Assembly (NCBI RefSeq): GCF_014843355.1
Contig: NZ_CP062137.1
Span: 2,232,001-2,296,000, forward strand
Source of the DNA: Actinobacillus sp. GY-402
Lineage (GTDB): Bacteria > Pseudomonadota > Gammaproteobacteria > Enterobacterales > Pasteurellaceae
Direction: 5' to 3'
DNA length: 64,000 nt
In this document: positions 12,938-20,933 of the stretch, piece after piece
Position numbering within the stretch: the stretch's first letter is position 1
Layout of the letters: every line of letters starts with the position of its first letter
Translations under genes and position numbers: made by a program
The notes under the pieces: model-generated
The model's database searches: none
The model's input: only the letters and a program-made list of their open reading frames with translations
What the model was told of the DNA's origin: nothing

Positions 12938-13372
12938 TTAACCGATGACTCGCAATAAAATCGGTTGGAAAGCGGGTTTTTTCTGCATTTTGCGGGTAAA
13001 TAATTTTACCGCGGCAAAGGAAAGTGCGGTTAAAAAGAAGATAAAAACTGCGCGAATCAATTCGTCGGACAGCCAGATTTCAGTGGCGAAAGTGGTGATA
13101 ATCAAGGTGAGCAAAGGCACCGCATAAAGCCAGAATGCGGACGCCATCAGCGAGCGTTCCGGCAAACCGATTTCCACCAGTTGCCCTTGTTTAACGGGGG
13201 TAAGCGTCTCCACCGAGAACAGATGTTCGCCCTGTTCTCCGGTTAATCCGGCAAGTGCCGCCGTGCCGCAGGCGTTTCTCGCCGCACAACTGCCGCACGC
13301 ACTTTTGGTTTGGCATTTAACCGTGGCTTTACCCGTTTCGTAACGCACGACCACGGCGGTTTCCGTCATCAT
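12938..13372 (-). CDS. rseC: SoxR-reducing-system / sigma-E modulator RseC (RseC/MucC family)
   Basis: Inner-membrane protein of 143-144 residues. The N-terminal cytoplasmic part has the family cysteine cluster (SACGSCAARNACGT), expected to bind Fe-S. Two hydrophobic membrane segments follow (ASAFWLYAVPLLTLIITTF and AVFIFFLTALSFAAVKLF). In enterobacteria RseC belongs to the rpoE cluster and to the Rsx/Rse system that re-reduces SoxR. Here it is the last gene of rpoE-rseA-rseB-rseC, 13 nt after rseB. Two adjacent Met codons can serve as start. Confidence 0.92.
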   Translation of the reverse strand: MMTETAVVVRYETGKATVKCQTKSACGSCAARNACGTAALAGLTGEQGEHLFSVETLTPVKQGQLVEIGLPERSLMASAFWLYAVPLLTLIITTFATEIWLSDELIRAVFIFFLTALSFAAVKLFTRKMQKKPAFQPILLRVIG

Positions 13373-13385
13373 AAATTCTGATTCC

Positions 13386-14342
13386 TTAAAATTTTAAATC
13401 CTGCACGATACGTTTTGCCGTACCGATAGGCAGTTGCCCGATGAGGGTAATTTCTTTGTTGTTCATCGTTTCGCTGTAAATCGTGGTGGCGCCGTGTCGC
13501 AGCGAGCCGTTTTGCGCCTCGTTTTGTTGTCCGTCGGACACGAAAATTTCGAAAGTAAACAACCCGTCGCTGTAAAAACGACTTTCAATGCGGTTGCCTT
13601 CTTCGTCCGTTGTGAGCGTTTTATTCATTTGGCGAAAACCTTGCGGTAACCAGCTCAATTTCCAGTTTGAAGTTTTGCCCGCTTTGCGTTTATCGCTAAT
13701 TAACGGCGGAAACGGCAGTTGTTCGACGCTTTCCACAAAAGGCAACGGCGTTTCGCTGGTGGCAAACTGAATGACGCGGAACTGGTCGAGCAATACGCCG
13801 TCTTGATCCAGCAAATCGCTGCGCAGCAACAAATGGGTTTCTTCGTCAATGAAAACCACGTAATGATAGCGGAAATTATCCTTCGGTTTAATCCGCACCA
13901 TTTGTACCATGCGATCCGCTATACGATTGCGCCCGAGCGCGGTGAAATCGTAATATTTCGCCAGTTTGTCGAAATCAGCCTGCAGTAACGGCGGCAGATT
14001 ATCCACAATATATTGGGATTTCAGGGTAAACGGGGCGATGTGAGGATTAAAATAGCTCACCATGTCGTCTCGTTGGATAATATCCCGTTTTACGCCGTCC
14101 ATTGTGGTCATTTGCGCGTATTTTTTATTGTCTTTGAAGCTGTAACGATATTGCAACGCGTGATTATTACCGTTGTCGTTCTGCACAAAAATAAGCTGAT
14201 AATTTAATTGTCGTTCCGCCTGTGTCATCGCGTTCAATAACTGTTGCGGCGAAAGATCGTCCGCCGCCCAAGCGGGTTCGGCAAGGACAAAACCGAATAT
14301 ACAGGCGAAAAGTGCGGTCGATTTTTGCAGAGTTTTTAACAT
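13386..14342 (-). CDS. rseB: Sigma-E regulatory protein RseB/MucB, periplasmic
   Basis: Periplasmic sensor that binds RseA and shields it from DegS cleavage, releasing it when mislocalised lipoproteins or LPS are sensed (family knowledge). The chosen ATG at 14342 (MLKTLQKSTALFACIFG) gives a clean signal peptide ending in EPAWA-ADD and has GGAA 9 nt upstream; an ATG at 14360 is the alternative. The mature part has MucB/RseB features such as DLSPQQLLNAMTQAERQLNY and the C-terminal IGQLPIGTAKRIV. An intrinsic terminator lies directly upstream, so expression depends on readthrough from rpoE-rseA or on an unseen promoter. Confidence 0.92.
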   Translation of the reverse strand: MLKTLQKSTALFACIFGFVLAEPAWAADDLSPQQLLNAMTQAERQLNYQLIFVQNDNGNNHALQYRYSFKDNKKYAQMTTMDGVKRDIIQRDDMVSYFNPHIAPFTLKSQYIVDNLPPLLQADFDKLAKYYDFTALGRNRIADRMVQMVRIKPKDNFRYHYVVFIDEETHLLLRSDLLDQDGVLLDQFRVIQFATSETPLPFVESVEQLPFPPLISDKRKAGKTSNWKLSWLPQGFRQMNKTLTTDEEGNRIESRFYSDGLFTFEIFVSDGQQNEAQNGSLRHGATTIYSETMNNKEITLIGQLPIGTAKRIVQDLKF

Positions 14343-14370
14343 TTGCGGAAGTTCCAACATAGCGTTTGAC

Positions 14371-14402
14371 AAATAAAAAATCACCACCCCGAAAGGTGGT
14401 GA
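14371..14402 (-). terminator. Intrinsic terminator/attenuator between rseA and rseB
   Basis: On the minus strand TCACCACC, a 6-nt loop and GGTGGTGA form an 8-bp G+C-rich stem (14381-14402) followed at once by TTTTTT. It stands in the rseA-rseB gap and probably makes rseB and rseC less expressed than rpoE and rseA. Confidence 0.8.
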
Positions 14403-14420
14403 ATCCGTTAAATGGAAAAA

Positions 14421-14984
14421 TTATTTTTGTTGCTGACTGATGTTCACGCCGTCGGCATTAACGCGGCGTTGCAATTCATAGTTTTGCAATAACGCACCGA
14501 TACGCTTGTTTTTTTGCTCAAGCTGTTGTGAAGTCACAATATCTTTTTCCGGCGCATTATAACTTACCGCACGCACGCTGTTGTTAAACGGCAATGTCTG
14601 CAACACCGGCGTATCTTCGGTTTTATCCGCCTGGGATGAGTTGAAAGATTGCACGCCCAACACAGCGACCAAGCACACGCCGGCTGCCACGGCGACTTGC
14701 ATCATCGGCGCAAACGCCGCTTTGATTTTTTGCATGAACGGTAAGGTTTCCGCTTCTTCCGGAGTCGGTTGGGAAACCATTGCCGGTTCGGCATCAATCA
14801 AGGCATCCATTTTCGCCGTGAAATCCGCACCTAAAAATACGGTGGTTTCATCACGCATAACGGAACGGATAGCATGGAAATTGCCCCAGCTTTTTTGCAG
14901 TTCGGCATCGCGACATAATTCCGCAGTAAGCTCGTTACTTACGTTTTCACCGTCCATATAGGCTGAAAGTAACTCTTTTTGCAT
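14421..14984 (-). CDS. rseA: Anti-sigma-E factor RseA
   Basis: Single-pass inner-membrane anti-sigma factor holding RpoE inactive until stepwise proteolysis. The N-terminal cytoplasmic domain (KELLSAYMDGENVSNELTAEL) is the usual RseA sigma-binding helix pattern. A hydrophobic transmembrane segment follows near residues 92-110 (MMQVAVAAGVCLVAVLGVQ), then a periplasmic tail ending in Gln-rich residues. Length is 187 residues against roughly 200-216 in relatives. It starts 22 nt after rpoE and is followed by the terminator at 14371-14402. Confidence 0.93.
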   Translation of the reverse strand: MQKELLSAYMDGENVSNELTAELCRDAELQKSWGNFHAIRSVMRDETTVFLGADFTAKMDALIDAEPAMVSQPTPEEAETLPFMQKIKAAFAPMMQVAVAAGVCLVAVLGVQSFNSSQADKTEDTPVLQTLPFNNSVRAVSYNAPEKDIVTSQQLEQKNKRIGALLQNYELQRRVNADGVNISQQQK

Positions 14985-15006
14985 AATTTTTCCCCAGTTT
15001 ATTCAT

Positions 15007-15582
15007 TTAACGCTGAAGCAGCGGATTAATCTTGTTTTCCAGAATTTCCCTGGCGCGGAAAATACGCGAACGTACCGTTCCTACCGGGCAATCCATAATT
15101 TCGGCAATTTCCTCATAACTTAAACCTTCCAGTTCGCGCAGAGTAATTGCGGTTTTGAGTTCTTCTTGCATGCCATCAATGGTATCGAATACCACTTTAC
15201 GCAATTCATTGGATAATAATTCGTTTTCCGGCGTATCCACACCGCGTAAATTGCCGCCGACATCATAACTTTCGGCGTCTTCCGCCAAAATATCTTCGTT
15301 CGGGGGGCGACGGCCTTGAGCCGTTAAATAGTTTTTCGCCGTGTTCACCGCAATGCGATAAAGCCATGTATAGAAAGCGCTTTCGCCGCGGAAAGAATCT
15401 ATTGAACGATACGCTTTAATAAAAGATTCCTGAACTACGTCCGGAATATCGTTACGCGAAATATAACGCGTCAATAAACCCGCCACTTTGTTCTGATAGC
15501 GGGAAACCAATAGATTAAAGGCTTTCTTATCGCCTTGCTGTACTCTTTCTACCAAGGCCTGATCTGTTAGCTGTTCAGCCAT
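15007..15582 (-). CDS. rpoE: RNA polymerase sigma factor E (extracytoplasmic stress)
   Basis: ECF sigma factor for envelope stress. At 191 residues it is the same length as E. coli RpoE, and regions 2 and 4 are well conserved: DIPDVVQESFIKAYR with AFYTWLYRIAVNTAKN, then LRELEGLSYEEIAEIM with GTVRSRIFRARE. It heads the rpoE-rseA-rseB-rseC cluster. A sigma-E-type promoter 50-80 nt upstream suggests positive autoregulation. The start MAEQLTDQ fits the family. Confidence 0.97.
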   Translation of the reverse strand: MAEQLTDQALVERVQQGDKKAFNLLVSRYQNKVAGLLTRYISRNDIPDVVQESFIKAYRSIDSFRGESAFYTWLYRIAVNTAKNYLTAQGRRPPNEDILAEDAESYDVGGNLRGVDTPENELLSNELRKVVFDTIDGMQEELKTAITLRELEGLSYEEIAEIMDCPVGTVRSRIFRAREILENKINPLLQR

Positions 15583-15634
15583 AATACTCCACTTTGTCAG
15601 CCCTAAGATTTAAGAGAGAAGCTTATTTGCTTTC

Positions 15635-15662
15635 TTAGAGCGAAATGATTCTAAAAAGTTCC
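15635..15662 (-). promoter_or_regulatory. Sigma-E dependent promoter of rpoE
   Basis: On the minus strand GGAACTT (complement of 15656-15662), a 16-nt spacer and TCTAA (complement of 15635-15639) match the sigma-E consensus GGAACTT-N15/16-TCnAA. It lies about 55 nt upstream of the rpoE start, where the autoregulated promoter lies in enterobacteria. Confidence 0.85.
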
Positions 15663-15673
15663 TTTAGGATCAA

Positions 15674-15697
15674 TAAAATTCTTAAGAAAATCTTAAG
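15674..15697 (-). terminator. Weak A+T-rich hairpin at the sdhE 3' end
   Basis: CTTAAGA and TCTTAAG (15681-15687, 15691-15697) form a 7-bp stem overlapping the sdhE stop codon, with AATTTTATT after it on the minus strand. The low G+C makes it a weak terminator, and it lies just upstream of the rpoE promoter. Confidence 0.4.
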
Positions 15698-15944
15698 ACG
15701 TGATATTTAATTTCCGATGGATTTCATCCACCATCGCCTGTAGCTCGGCATCGGGCGCGGAAGTGCGGTTAAAAAACCACGAGAAAAGTTGCAGATCCGA
15801 ACAAGCTAAAAGCCGTACAAATACGGCTTTTTTATGATCGGGCAGCGCATCAAAATGCTGCCGGTAAAAAGGCATGATCACGTTATCCAGTTCCAGCATG
15901 CCGCGACGGCAGTCCCATTCAAGACGTAATTTATTGTATTTCAT
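15693..15944 (-). CDS. sdhE: FAD assembly factor SdhE (YgfY/CptB family)
   Basis: Small cytoplasmic helical protein of 83 residues that promotes covalent flavinylation of SdhA and FrdA (family knowledge). The signature RGM motif is present in CRRGMLELDNVIMPF, followed by the conserved LLACSDLQLFSWFF helix. It lies 8 nt downstream of pdxH and upstream of rpoE, all on the minus strand. In a succinate-forming Pasteurellaceae the likely client is fumarate reductase (inference). An internal reverse USS lies near 15761. Confidence 0.92.
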   Translation of the reverse strand: MKYNKLRLEWDCRRGMLELDNVIMPFYRQHFDALPDHKKAVFVRLLACSDLQLFSWFFNRTSAPDAELQAMVDEIHRKLNITS

Positions 15945-15952
15945 ATTTTATC

Positions 15953-16585
15953 CTACGGAGAAAGTCGTTCTTTTAGCCAAATTTGATTTTCCAAACGGTA
16001 ACGGATGCGATCGTGCAGCCGGCTCGGGCGACCTTGCCAGAATTCAATGGAATCCGGCACCACCACATAACCGCCCCAGTGCGGCGGACGCGGCACGTTT
16101 AACGGATGTTTCGCCGCAATCAGCGCCGCTTTCGCCAACAATACTTTTTTACCGGAAATGACCGTACTTTGTTCGCTTGCCCAAGCGCCGACGCGGCTGG
16201 TATAAGGACGGCTGGCGAAATATTCGTCGGATTTGGTTTCGTCCAATTTCATCACATGACCTTCCACCCGAACCTGACGTTCCAGTTCCGGCCAGAAGAA
16301 ATTCAGGGCGGCAAACGGATTCGCCGCCAGGGATTGACCTTTTCGGCTTAAATAATTAGTAAAGAAAACAAAGCCTTGCGCATTCACTTCTTTCAATAAT
16401 ACCACACGACTGGACGGTTTGCCATTTTCCCCGACGGTGGCGACGTTCATCGCCGTAGGTTCGTTTACTTTCGCCAGGATCGCTTCTTTGAGCCATTTTT
16501 CGAATTGTTTAATCGGGTCGGCGTCGCACTGTTTTTCCGATAATTCACGTTTGCTGTAGTCTTCGCGAATATCATGTAATTCCAT
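15953..16585 (-). CDS. pdxH: Pyridoxamine/pyridoxine 5'-phosphate oxidase
   Basis: FMN enzyme oxidising pyridoxine or pyridoxamine 5'-phosphate to pyridoxal 5'-phosphate. Family blocks are visible: [33 protein letters not shown] (FMN phosphate region), [17 protein letters not shown], and the C-terminal [20 protein letters not shown] with LHDR. The start at 16585 ([10 protein letters not shown]) has a GGAG ribosome site and yields 210 residues, the usual size. Upstream extension residues in the longer frame look non-coding. It is divergent from trkA and probably cotranscribed with sdhE. Confidence 0.96.
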   Translation of the reverse strand: MELHDIREDYSKRELSEKQCDADPIKQFEKWLKEAILAKVNEPTAMNVATVGENGKPSSRVVLLKEVNAQGFVFFTNYLSRKGQSLAANPFAALNFFWPELERQVRVEGHVMKLDETKSDEYFASRPYTSRVGAWASEQSTVISGKKVLLAKAALIAAKHPLNVPRPPHWGGYVVVPDSIEFWQGRPSRLHDRIRYRLENQIWLKERLSP

Positions 16586-16759
16586 TTTTTGCTCCGTTAT
16601 GCTTTTTCCGCAGTATAAAGCGGTTTCGGAAAAATCGCAAAGTGCGGTCGATTTTTCGCTAATTTTTTGAATTTCCGTTATAATTCGCACGAAATAAGTT
16701 TGAAACGGATTGGCTGCCGTGGTATCGGGCATGAAGCCAATAGAATTGGAACAATCGTT

Positions 16760-18136
16760 ATGAAAATAATTATTCTGGGCGCCGGTCAGGTGGGCACGAC
16801 GCTGGCCGAGAATCTGGTGAGCGAGGATAACGATATTACGCTGGTGGATAACGCGGAAGCGCGCTTGGAATATTTGCAGGATAAGCACGATTTGCGCGTG
16901 GTGCGCGGTTTGGCCTCGTCTCCTGCGGTATTGCGCGAAGCGGGCGCGCCTGATGCGGATTTGCTGGTGGCGGTTACCAGTTCCGATGAAGTGAATATGG
17001 TGGCGTGTCAGGTGAGCTATACCCTGTTCAACACGCCGACGAAAATCGCGCGTATCCGTCAGGGGGATTATTTACGGGAAAAAGATAAACTGTTTTTGCC
17101 GGAAGTTTTTCCTATCGATCACATTATTTCGCCGGAAAAACTGGTGAGTGACGAAGTGGTGCGGCTAATCGATTATCCCGGTGCGCTGCAAGTGGCGCAT
17201 TTCGCCGATCAGCGCATTAGTTTGGTGGTGTGTAAAGCTTATTACGGCGGGCCGTTGGTGGGTTATGCCATTTCCGCTTTGCGCGAGCACATGCCGCACA
17301 TCGATTGCCGGATTGTGTCGATTTTACGCCAGGATATTACCATTCGTCCGCAGGGGTCCACCATTATCGAAGCCGGCGATGAAGTCACCTTCATTTGCGA
17401 AACCACTTATATTAAAGCCGTGATGTCCGAATTACAGCGCTTGGAAAAACCTTATAAACGGGTCATGATTGTGGGCGGCGGCAATATCGGCGCCAGCGTG
17501 GCGAAACGGTTGGAACACAGTTGTATCGTGAAACTGATTGAACGCGATGCCGCCAAAGCCATGGTGCTGTCCGAGAAACTGTCCGACACCTTGGTTTTCC
17601 ACGGCGATGCGTCGGATCAATCTTTGCTGTTTGAAGAACATATTGAAAATATTGACGCCTTTATTTCGCTTACCAGCGACGACGAAGCCAATATTATGGC
17701 GGCGCTGCTGGCGAAACGGCTCGGCGCCAAAAAAGCGCTGGTATTGATTCAACGCATGGCGTACATCAATCTGATTCAGGGCGGCGCTATCGACATTGCC
17801 ATTTCGCCGCAACAAGCCACGATTTCCGCCTTGCTTGCCCATGTGCGTAAAGGCGATACGCCCAATGTCGCCACTTTACGGCACGGCGTGGCGGAAGCGC
17901 TGGAAGTCGTCATTCATGGTGATGAAGCGACATCCGCCGTGGTAGGACGCAAAGTCTCGGAGTTAAAATTGCCGAACGGCGTAATTCTGGGCGCGATTTT
18001 ACGTCGGAACGAAGTGATTATCGCCAAAAAAGATGTCGTGCTGCAGGACGAAGATCATGTGGTGGTGTACGTCAGCGATAAAAAAATAGTGCCGGATATT
18101 GAAAGATTGTTCCAGCCGAGCGCATTTTTTATCTAA
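16760..18136 (+). CDS. trkA: Trk system potassium uptake regulatory protein TrkA
   Basis: Peripheral NAD(H)-binding subunit gating TrkH/TrkG potassium transport. Two KTN (RCK-N) Rossmann domains are seen, the first starting [19 protein letters not shown] and the second [19 protein letters not shown], each followed by a TrkA-C domain (for example [20 protein letters not shown]). The start at 16760 opens directly with the Rossmann strand as in relatives; the upstream frame is discarded. Length is 458 residues, standard. No trkH lies nearby. Confidence 0.96.
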   Translation: MKIIILGAGQVGTTLAENLVSEDNDITLVDNAEARLEYLQDKHDLRVVRGLASSPAVLREAGAPDADLLVAVTSSDEVNMVACQVSYTLFNTPTKIARIRQGDYLREKDKLFLPEVFPIDHIISPEKLVSDEVVRLIDYPGALQVAHFADQRISLVVCKAYYGGPLVGYAISALREHMPHIDCRIVSILRQDITIRPQGSTIIEAGDEVTFICETTYIKAVMSELQRLEKPYKRVMIVGGGNIGASVAKRLEHSCIVKLIERDAAKAMVLSEKLSDTLVFHGDASDQSLLFEEHIENIDAFISLTSDDEANIMAALLAKRLGAKKALVLIQRMAYINLIQGGAIDIAISPQQATISALLAHVRKGDTPNVATLRHGVAEALEVVIHGDEATSAVVGRKVSELKLPNGVILGAILRRNEVIIAKKDVVLQDEDHVVVYVSDKKIVPDIERLFQPSAFFI

Positions 18137-18218
18137 AAAATGAACAAATACCGCTATACAATGAACATGGTTCCAGTATAATACAATCTCTTATTATCTC
18201 ACTATTAAGGACAACTTT

Positions 18219-18605
18219 ATGAGTTTTATCAAAGAGTTTCGTGAATTTGCCATGCGTGGCAACGTGGTAGACATGGCGGTCGGTGTGATCATCGGCGGTG
18301 CGTTCGGTAAAATCGTTAGCTCATTGGTCGGCGACATCGCTATGCCGGTATTGGGGATTTTAACCGGCGGCGTCGATTTCAAAGATCTGAAACTGGTACT
18401 TGCCGAAGCGGCGGGTGAAACGCCGGCGGTAACGTTGAATTACGGCATGTTTATTCAAAACGTTTTCGATTTTATCATCATCGCCTTCGCAATTTTCCTG
18501 ATGATTAAAGGGATCAACAAGCTGAAAAAACCGGCGGAAGACGCGCCGAAAGGTCCGACCCAGGAAGAATTGCTGACGGAAATTCGCGATTTGTTAAAAA
18601 AATAA
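18219..18605 (+). CDS. mscL: Large-conductance mechanosensitive channel MscL
   Basis: Inner-membrane pentameric osmotic release valve. The 128-residue sequence has the amphipathic N-terminus [18 protein letters not shown], the pore-lining TM1 ([19 protein letters not shown]), a periplasmic loop, TM2 ([18 protein letters not shown]), and the cytoplasmic helix bundle ending [13 protein letters not shown]. The ribosome site is TAAGGACA. It has its own terminator and lies downstream of trkA, so two osmotic-homeostasis genes are adjacent. Confidence 0.97.
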   Translation: MSFIKEFREFAMRGNVVDMAVGVIIGGAFGKIVSSLVGDIAMPVLGILTGGVDFKDLKLVLAEAAGETPAVTLNYGMFIQNVFDFIIIAFAIFLMIKGINKLKKPAEDAPKGPTQEELLTEIRDLLKK

Positions 18606-18611
18606 TCATTC

Positions 18612-18644
18612 AAAAATCTTCTCCGCAGGGAGGAGATTTTTTCT
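18612..18644 (+). terminator. Rho-independent terminator of mscL
   Basis: AATCTTCTCC and GGAGGAGATT arms around a short loop are followed by TTTTTTCTTTT, directly after mscL and before rraB. Confidence 0.8.
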
Positions 18645-18662
18645 TTTAAAGAAGGAAAAAAC

Positions 18663-19094
18663 ATGACTCATGCGACGCCACAGGAATTACAGGCGGAAAC
18701 CCGGGAAATCATTGCAAATCTGCTGAATGACGGCAGCGATCCCGACGCCCTTTATATTATCGAACACCACATTGCCCATTATGATTTCGATAAATTGGAA
18801 AAAATTGCGGTGGACGCGTTCAAAGCCGGTTATGAAGTGTCGGACGCCGAAGAGCTGGAAGACGACAACGGCAAGCCGCTTTACTGTTTCGACATTGTGG
18901 CGGAAGTGGAACTGAAAGCGGAAATCATCGATGCGCAACAGCAGCAATTGGTTCCGCTGGTGGCAAAACACGGCGGCATTTATGACGGCTGGGGCACCTA
19001 TTTTGAAGATCCCGACGCCGATGAAGACGAATACGGCGAAGACGGCGAATTCTTTGATGACGACGAATACGAGGACGATTACGAACAACGCTGA
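18663..19094 (+). CDS. rraB: Regulator of ribonuclease E activity B (RraB)
   Basis: Cytoplasmic protein that binds RNase E and modulates the degradosome (family knowledge). It has 143 residues with the family body (ALYIIEHHIAHYDFDKLE, PLYCFDIVAEVEL, HGGIYDGWGTYFE). The C-terminus is extremely acidic (DADEDEYGEDGEFFDDDEYED), as in other RraB proteins. The ribosome site is GAAGGAA. It lies between the mscL terminator and the SIMPL-domain gene. Confidence 0.9.
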   Translation: MTHATPQELQAETREIIANLLNDGSDPDALYIIEHHIAHYDFDKLEKIAVDAFKAGYEVSDAEELEDDNGKPLYCFDIVAEVELKAEIIDAQQQQLVPLVAKHGGIYDGWGTYFEDPDADEDEYGEDGEFFDDDEYEDDYEQR

Positions 19095-19217
19095 TTTTCT
19101 TCGTCTCGTCAGCAAAAACAGGCTTTTTTTCGACCGCACTTTTAACGAAATGCATAATCGAATACGGTTTGTGTCCGCATCGCGCCAAAGTGCGGTCAGA
19201 TTTTGAGGAGTTTTTTT

Positions 19218-19916
19218 ATGAAAAAATTAGTGTTAGCGTTACTGGCGGTGCCGTTCGCTCTGGCGGCGCAACCTGCCGAAATTTCCACGCCGAATAACCG
19301 CGTCAGTTTTTCCGTGGAAGTTCAAAAAGAAGTGCCGATGGACATTTTACAGGTGCGTTTGTTCGTACAGGAAGAAGGCAAAGAACTTAAGCCATTGCAT
19401 AAAACCATTGATGAAAAAATCAACTTGGCATTAAGTAAAATCAAGGCGCAAAAGGCGGTGACGATACAAAGCAATCATCGTAACACCGTTGTGCGTTATA
19501 ACGAAAAAGGACAGAAAAACGGTTGGGTTGAGCGTGCGGATTTTGTGCTGGAAAGCAAAGATTTTTATGCGTTATCGCAACTGGTGGACGAGGTTTCCGA
19601 CCAGCTTTCCATTGAATCCATTCAGGCGTTGCTGTCGCCGGAAGCCAAAGAGAAACTGGAAGACGAAATGATGCGGGCGCTACTGGCGAAATTTCGGCAT
19701 AAAGCCGAGTTCATTCAAACCGGTCTGCAAGCGAAGGGTTATCGCTTAGTGCAGCTGAATCTGCCGAAATTGAATGCGGAACCGTTCGAATACGATACCA
19801 TGCTGGCGGCATCGCCGCGGATGGCGAAAATGGAGGCGGAGCCTGAGCCGGTTCAGTTGGAAAGCGGTACGACGCAGATTAAAGTGACGGCGAACGCCAC
19901 GATTGATTTGCAATAA
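19218..19916 (+). CDS. Periplasmic SIMPL-domain (DUF541) protein
   Basis: The ATG at 19218 has a GAGGAG ribosome site and opens a signal peptide (MKKLVLALLAVPFALAAQ), giving a 232-residue exported protein. The mature part has the SIMPL/DUF541 layout: RVSFSVEVQKEVPMDILQVRLFVQEEG, KAQKAVTIQS, and a C-terminal ATIDLQ strand. Members form periplasmic oligomers linked to envelope or oxidative stress, with no agreed biochemical role. Two opposed USS copies flank the upstream gap (about 19130 and 19191). Confidence 0.8.
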   Translation: MKKLVLALLAVPFALAAQPAEISTPNNRVSFSVEVQKEVPMDILQVRLFVQEEGKELKPLHKTIDEKINLALSKIKAQKAVTIQSNHRNTVVRYNEKGQKNGWVERADFVLESKDFYALSQLVDEVSDQLSIESIQALLSPEAKEKLEDEMMRALLAKFRHKAEFIQTGLQAKGYRLVQLNLPKLNAEPFEYDTMLAASPRMAKMEAEPEPVQLESGTTQIKVTANATIDLQ

Positions 19917-20004
19917 TCGGCGGCCGGCGGGCGTGAGCGATAATGACAGCGCGGAATTAATCCGATACAATAGCGCGCAATTTAACTTGTAATAAGGATC
20001 ACAA

Positions 20005-20679
20005 ATGAAAGTAGCAAAAAATGTGGTGGTAAGCATTGCTTACCAAGTTCGTACCGAAGACGGCGTATTGGTGGACGAAGCGCCGGCGAACCAACCGCTT
20101 GAATATTTGCAGGGACATAACAATTTGGTTATCGGCTTGGAAAATGCGTTGGAAGGCAAAGAAGTCGGCGATAAATTTGAAGTTCGGGTAAAACCGGAAG
20201 AAGGCTACGGCGAATACAACGAAAACATGGTGCAACGCGTGCCGAAAGACGTTTTCGTCGGCGTGGACGAATTAGCGGTGGGCATGCGTTTTATCGCGGA
20301 TACCGACATGGGGCCGTTGCCGGTAGTGATTACCGACGTAGCGGAAACGGAAGTGACTGTAGACGGCAACCACATGCTGGCGGGGCAGGAGTTACATTTT
20401 ACCGTCGAAGTGGTGGCGACCCGCGAAGCGACCCCTGAAGAAATCGCGCACGGTCATATTCATTCCGGCGATCACGGTCACGGCGGCTGCGGTTGCGGCG
20501 GTCACGGACATGATCACAACCATGAACACGGCCACGGCGGTTGTGGTTGCGGCGGTCACGGTCATCATCACGATCATGATCACGAACATCACCACCACGG
20601 TGAAGGCTGCTGCGGCGGTCACGGCAAGAAAGAAGGTCACGGTCACGGCGGTTGCGGCTGCGGCGGACATAATCATTAG
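20005..20679 (+). CDS. slyD: FKBP-type peptidyl-prolyl isomerase SlyD with metal-binding tail
   Basis: Cytoplasmic prolyl isomerase/chaperone and metallochaperone. Residues 1-150 carry the FKBP domain with its insert-in-flap (VVVSIAYQVRTEDGVLVDE, LEYLQGHNNLVIGLENAL, FTVEVVATREATPEE). The rest is a repetitive tail with about two dozen His and eight Cys, including three copies of HGGCGCGG. E. coli SlyD uses a similar tail to hold nickel for hydrogenase maturation; nickel delivery to hydrogenase or urease is possible here. A strong terminator follows at 20737. Confidence 0.95.
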   Translation: MKVAKNVVVSIAYQVRTEDGVLVDEAPANQPLEYLQGHNNLVIGLENALEGKEVGDKFEVRVKPEEGYGEYNENMVQRVPKDVFVGVDELAVGMRFIADTDMGPLPVVITDVAETEVTVDGNHMLAGQELHFTVEVVATREATPEEIAHGHIHSGDHGHGGCGCGGHGHDHNHEHGHGGCGCGGHGHHHDHDHEHHHHGEGCCGGHGKKEGHGHGGCGCGGHNH

Positions 20680-20736
20680 TCGTTAAAACCGTCTTTTTTA
20701 ATTTCCCCCGTAGGGGATGTCCATTTCAATATTTTC

Positions 20737-20766
20737 AAAGGTGATTGCTTGGGTAATCACCTTTTT
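20737..20766 (+). terminator. Rho-independent terminator of slyD
   Basis: AAAGGTGATT (20737-20746) pairs with AATCACCTTT (20755-20764), followed by T residues. It marks the left border of the CDI locus. Confidence 0.85.
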
Positions 20767-20816
20767 AATTGTGCCGTTGTTTATTCGTGCTACTTCGTTT
20801 TTCGTTATAAACCGCT

Positions 20817-20831
20817 ATGATTGATAATCAT
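20817..20831. promoter_or_regulatory. Palindrome upstream of cdiB
   Basis: ATGATT-GAT-AATCAT is a perfect 6-bp inverted repeat about 115 nt before cdiB. It loosely resembles part of a Fur-type site but does not match the 7-1-7 consensus. A TATAAT at 20889-20894 is a possible -10 without a good -35. The rest of the 250-nt gap is A+T rich and featureless. Confidence 0.25.
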
Positions 20832-20933
20832 CGTGAATTAATTATATCTCTTTATTATTGGAAGCTATTCGCCGTCATTATTAAATAATATAATATTGGC
20901 AGTTGATTTATCTTAATTATGCAAGGAAATAGG

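Noticed and set aside
20392-20676. Long minus-strand frame opposite the slyD tail, rich in Ala/Val
   Set aside because: It is the mirror of the repetitive His/Gly codons; no ribosome site and a non-natural, low-complexity composition.
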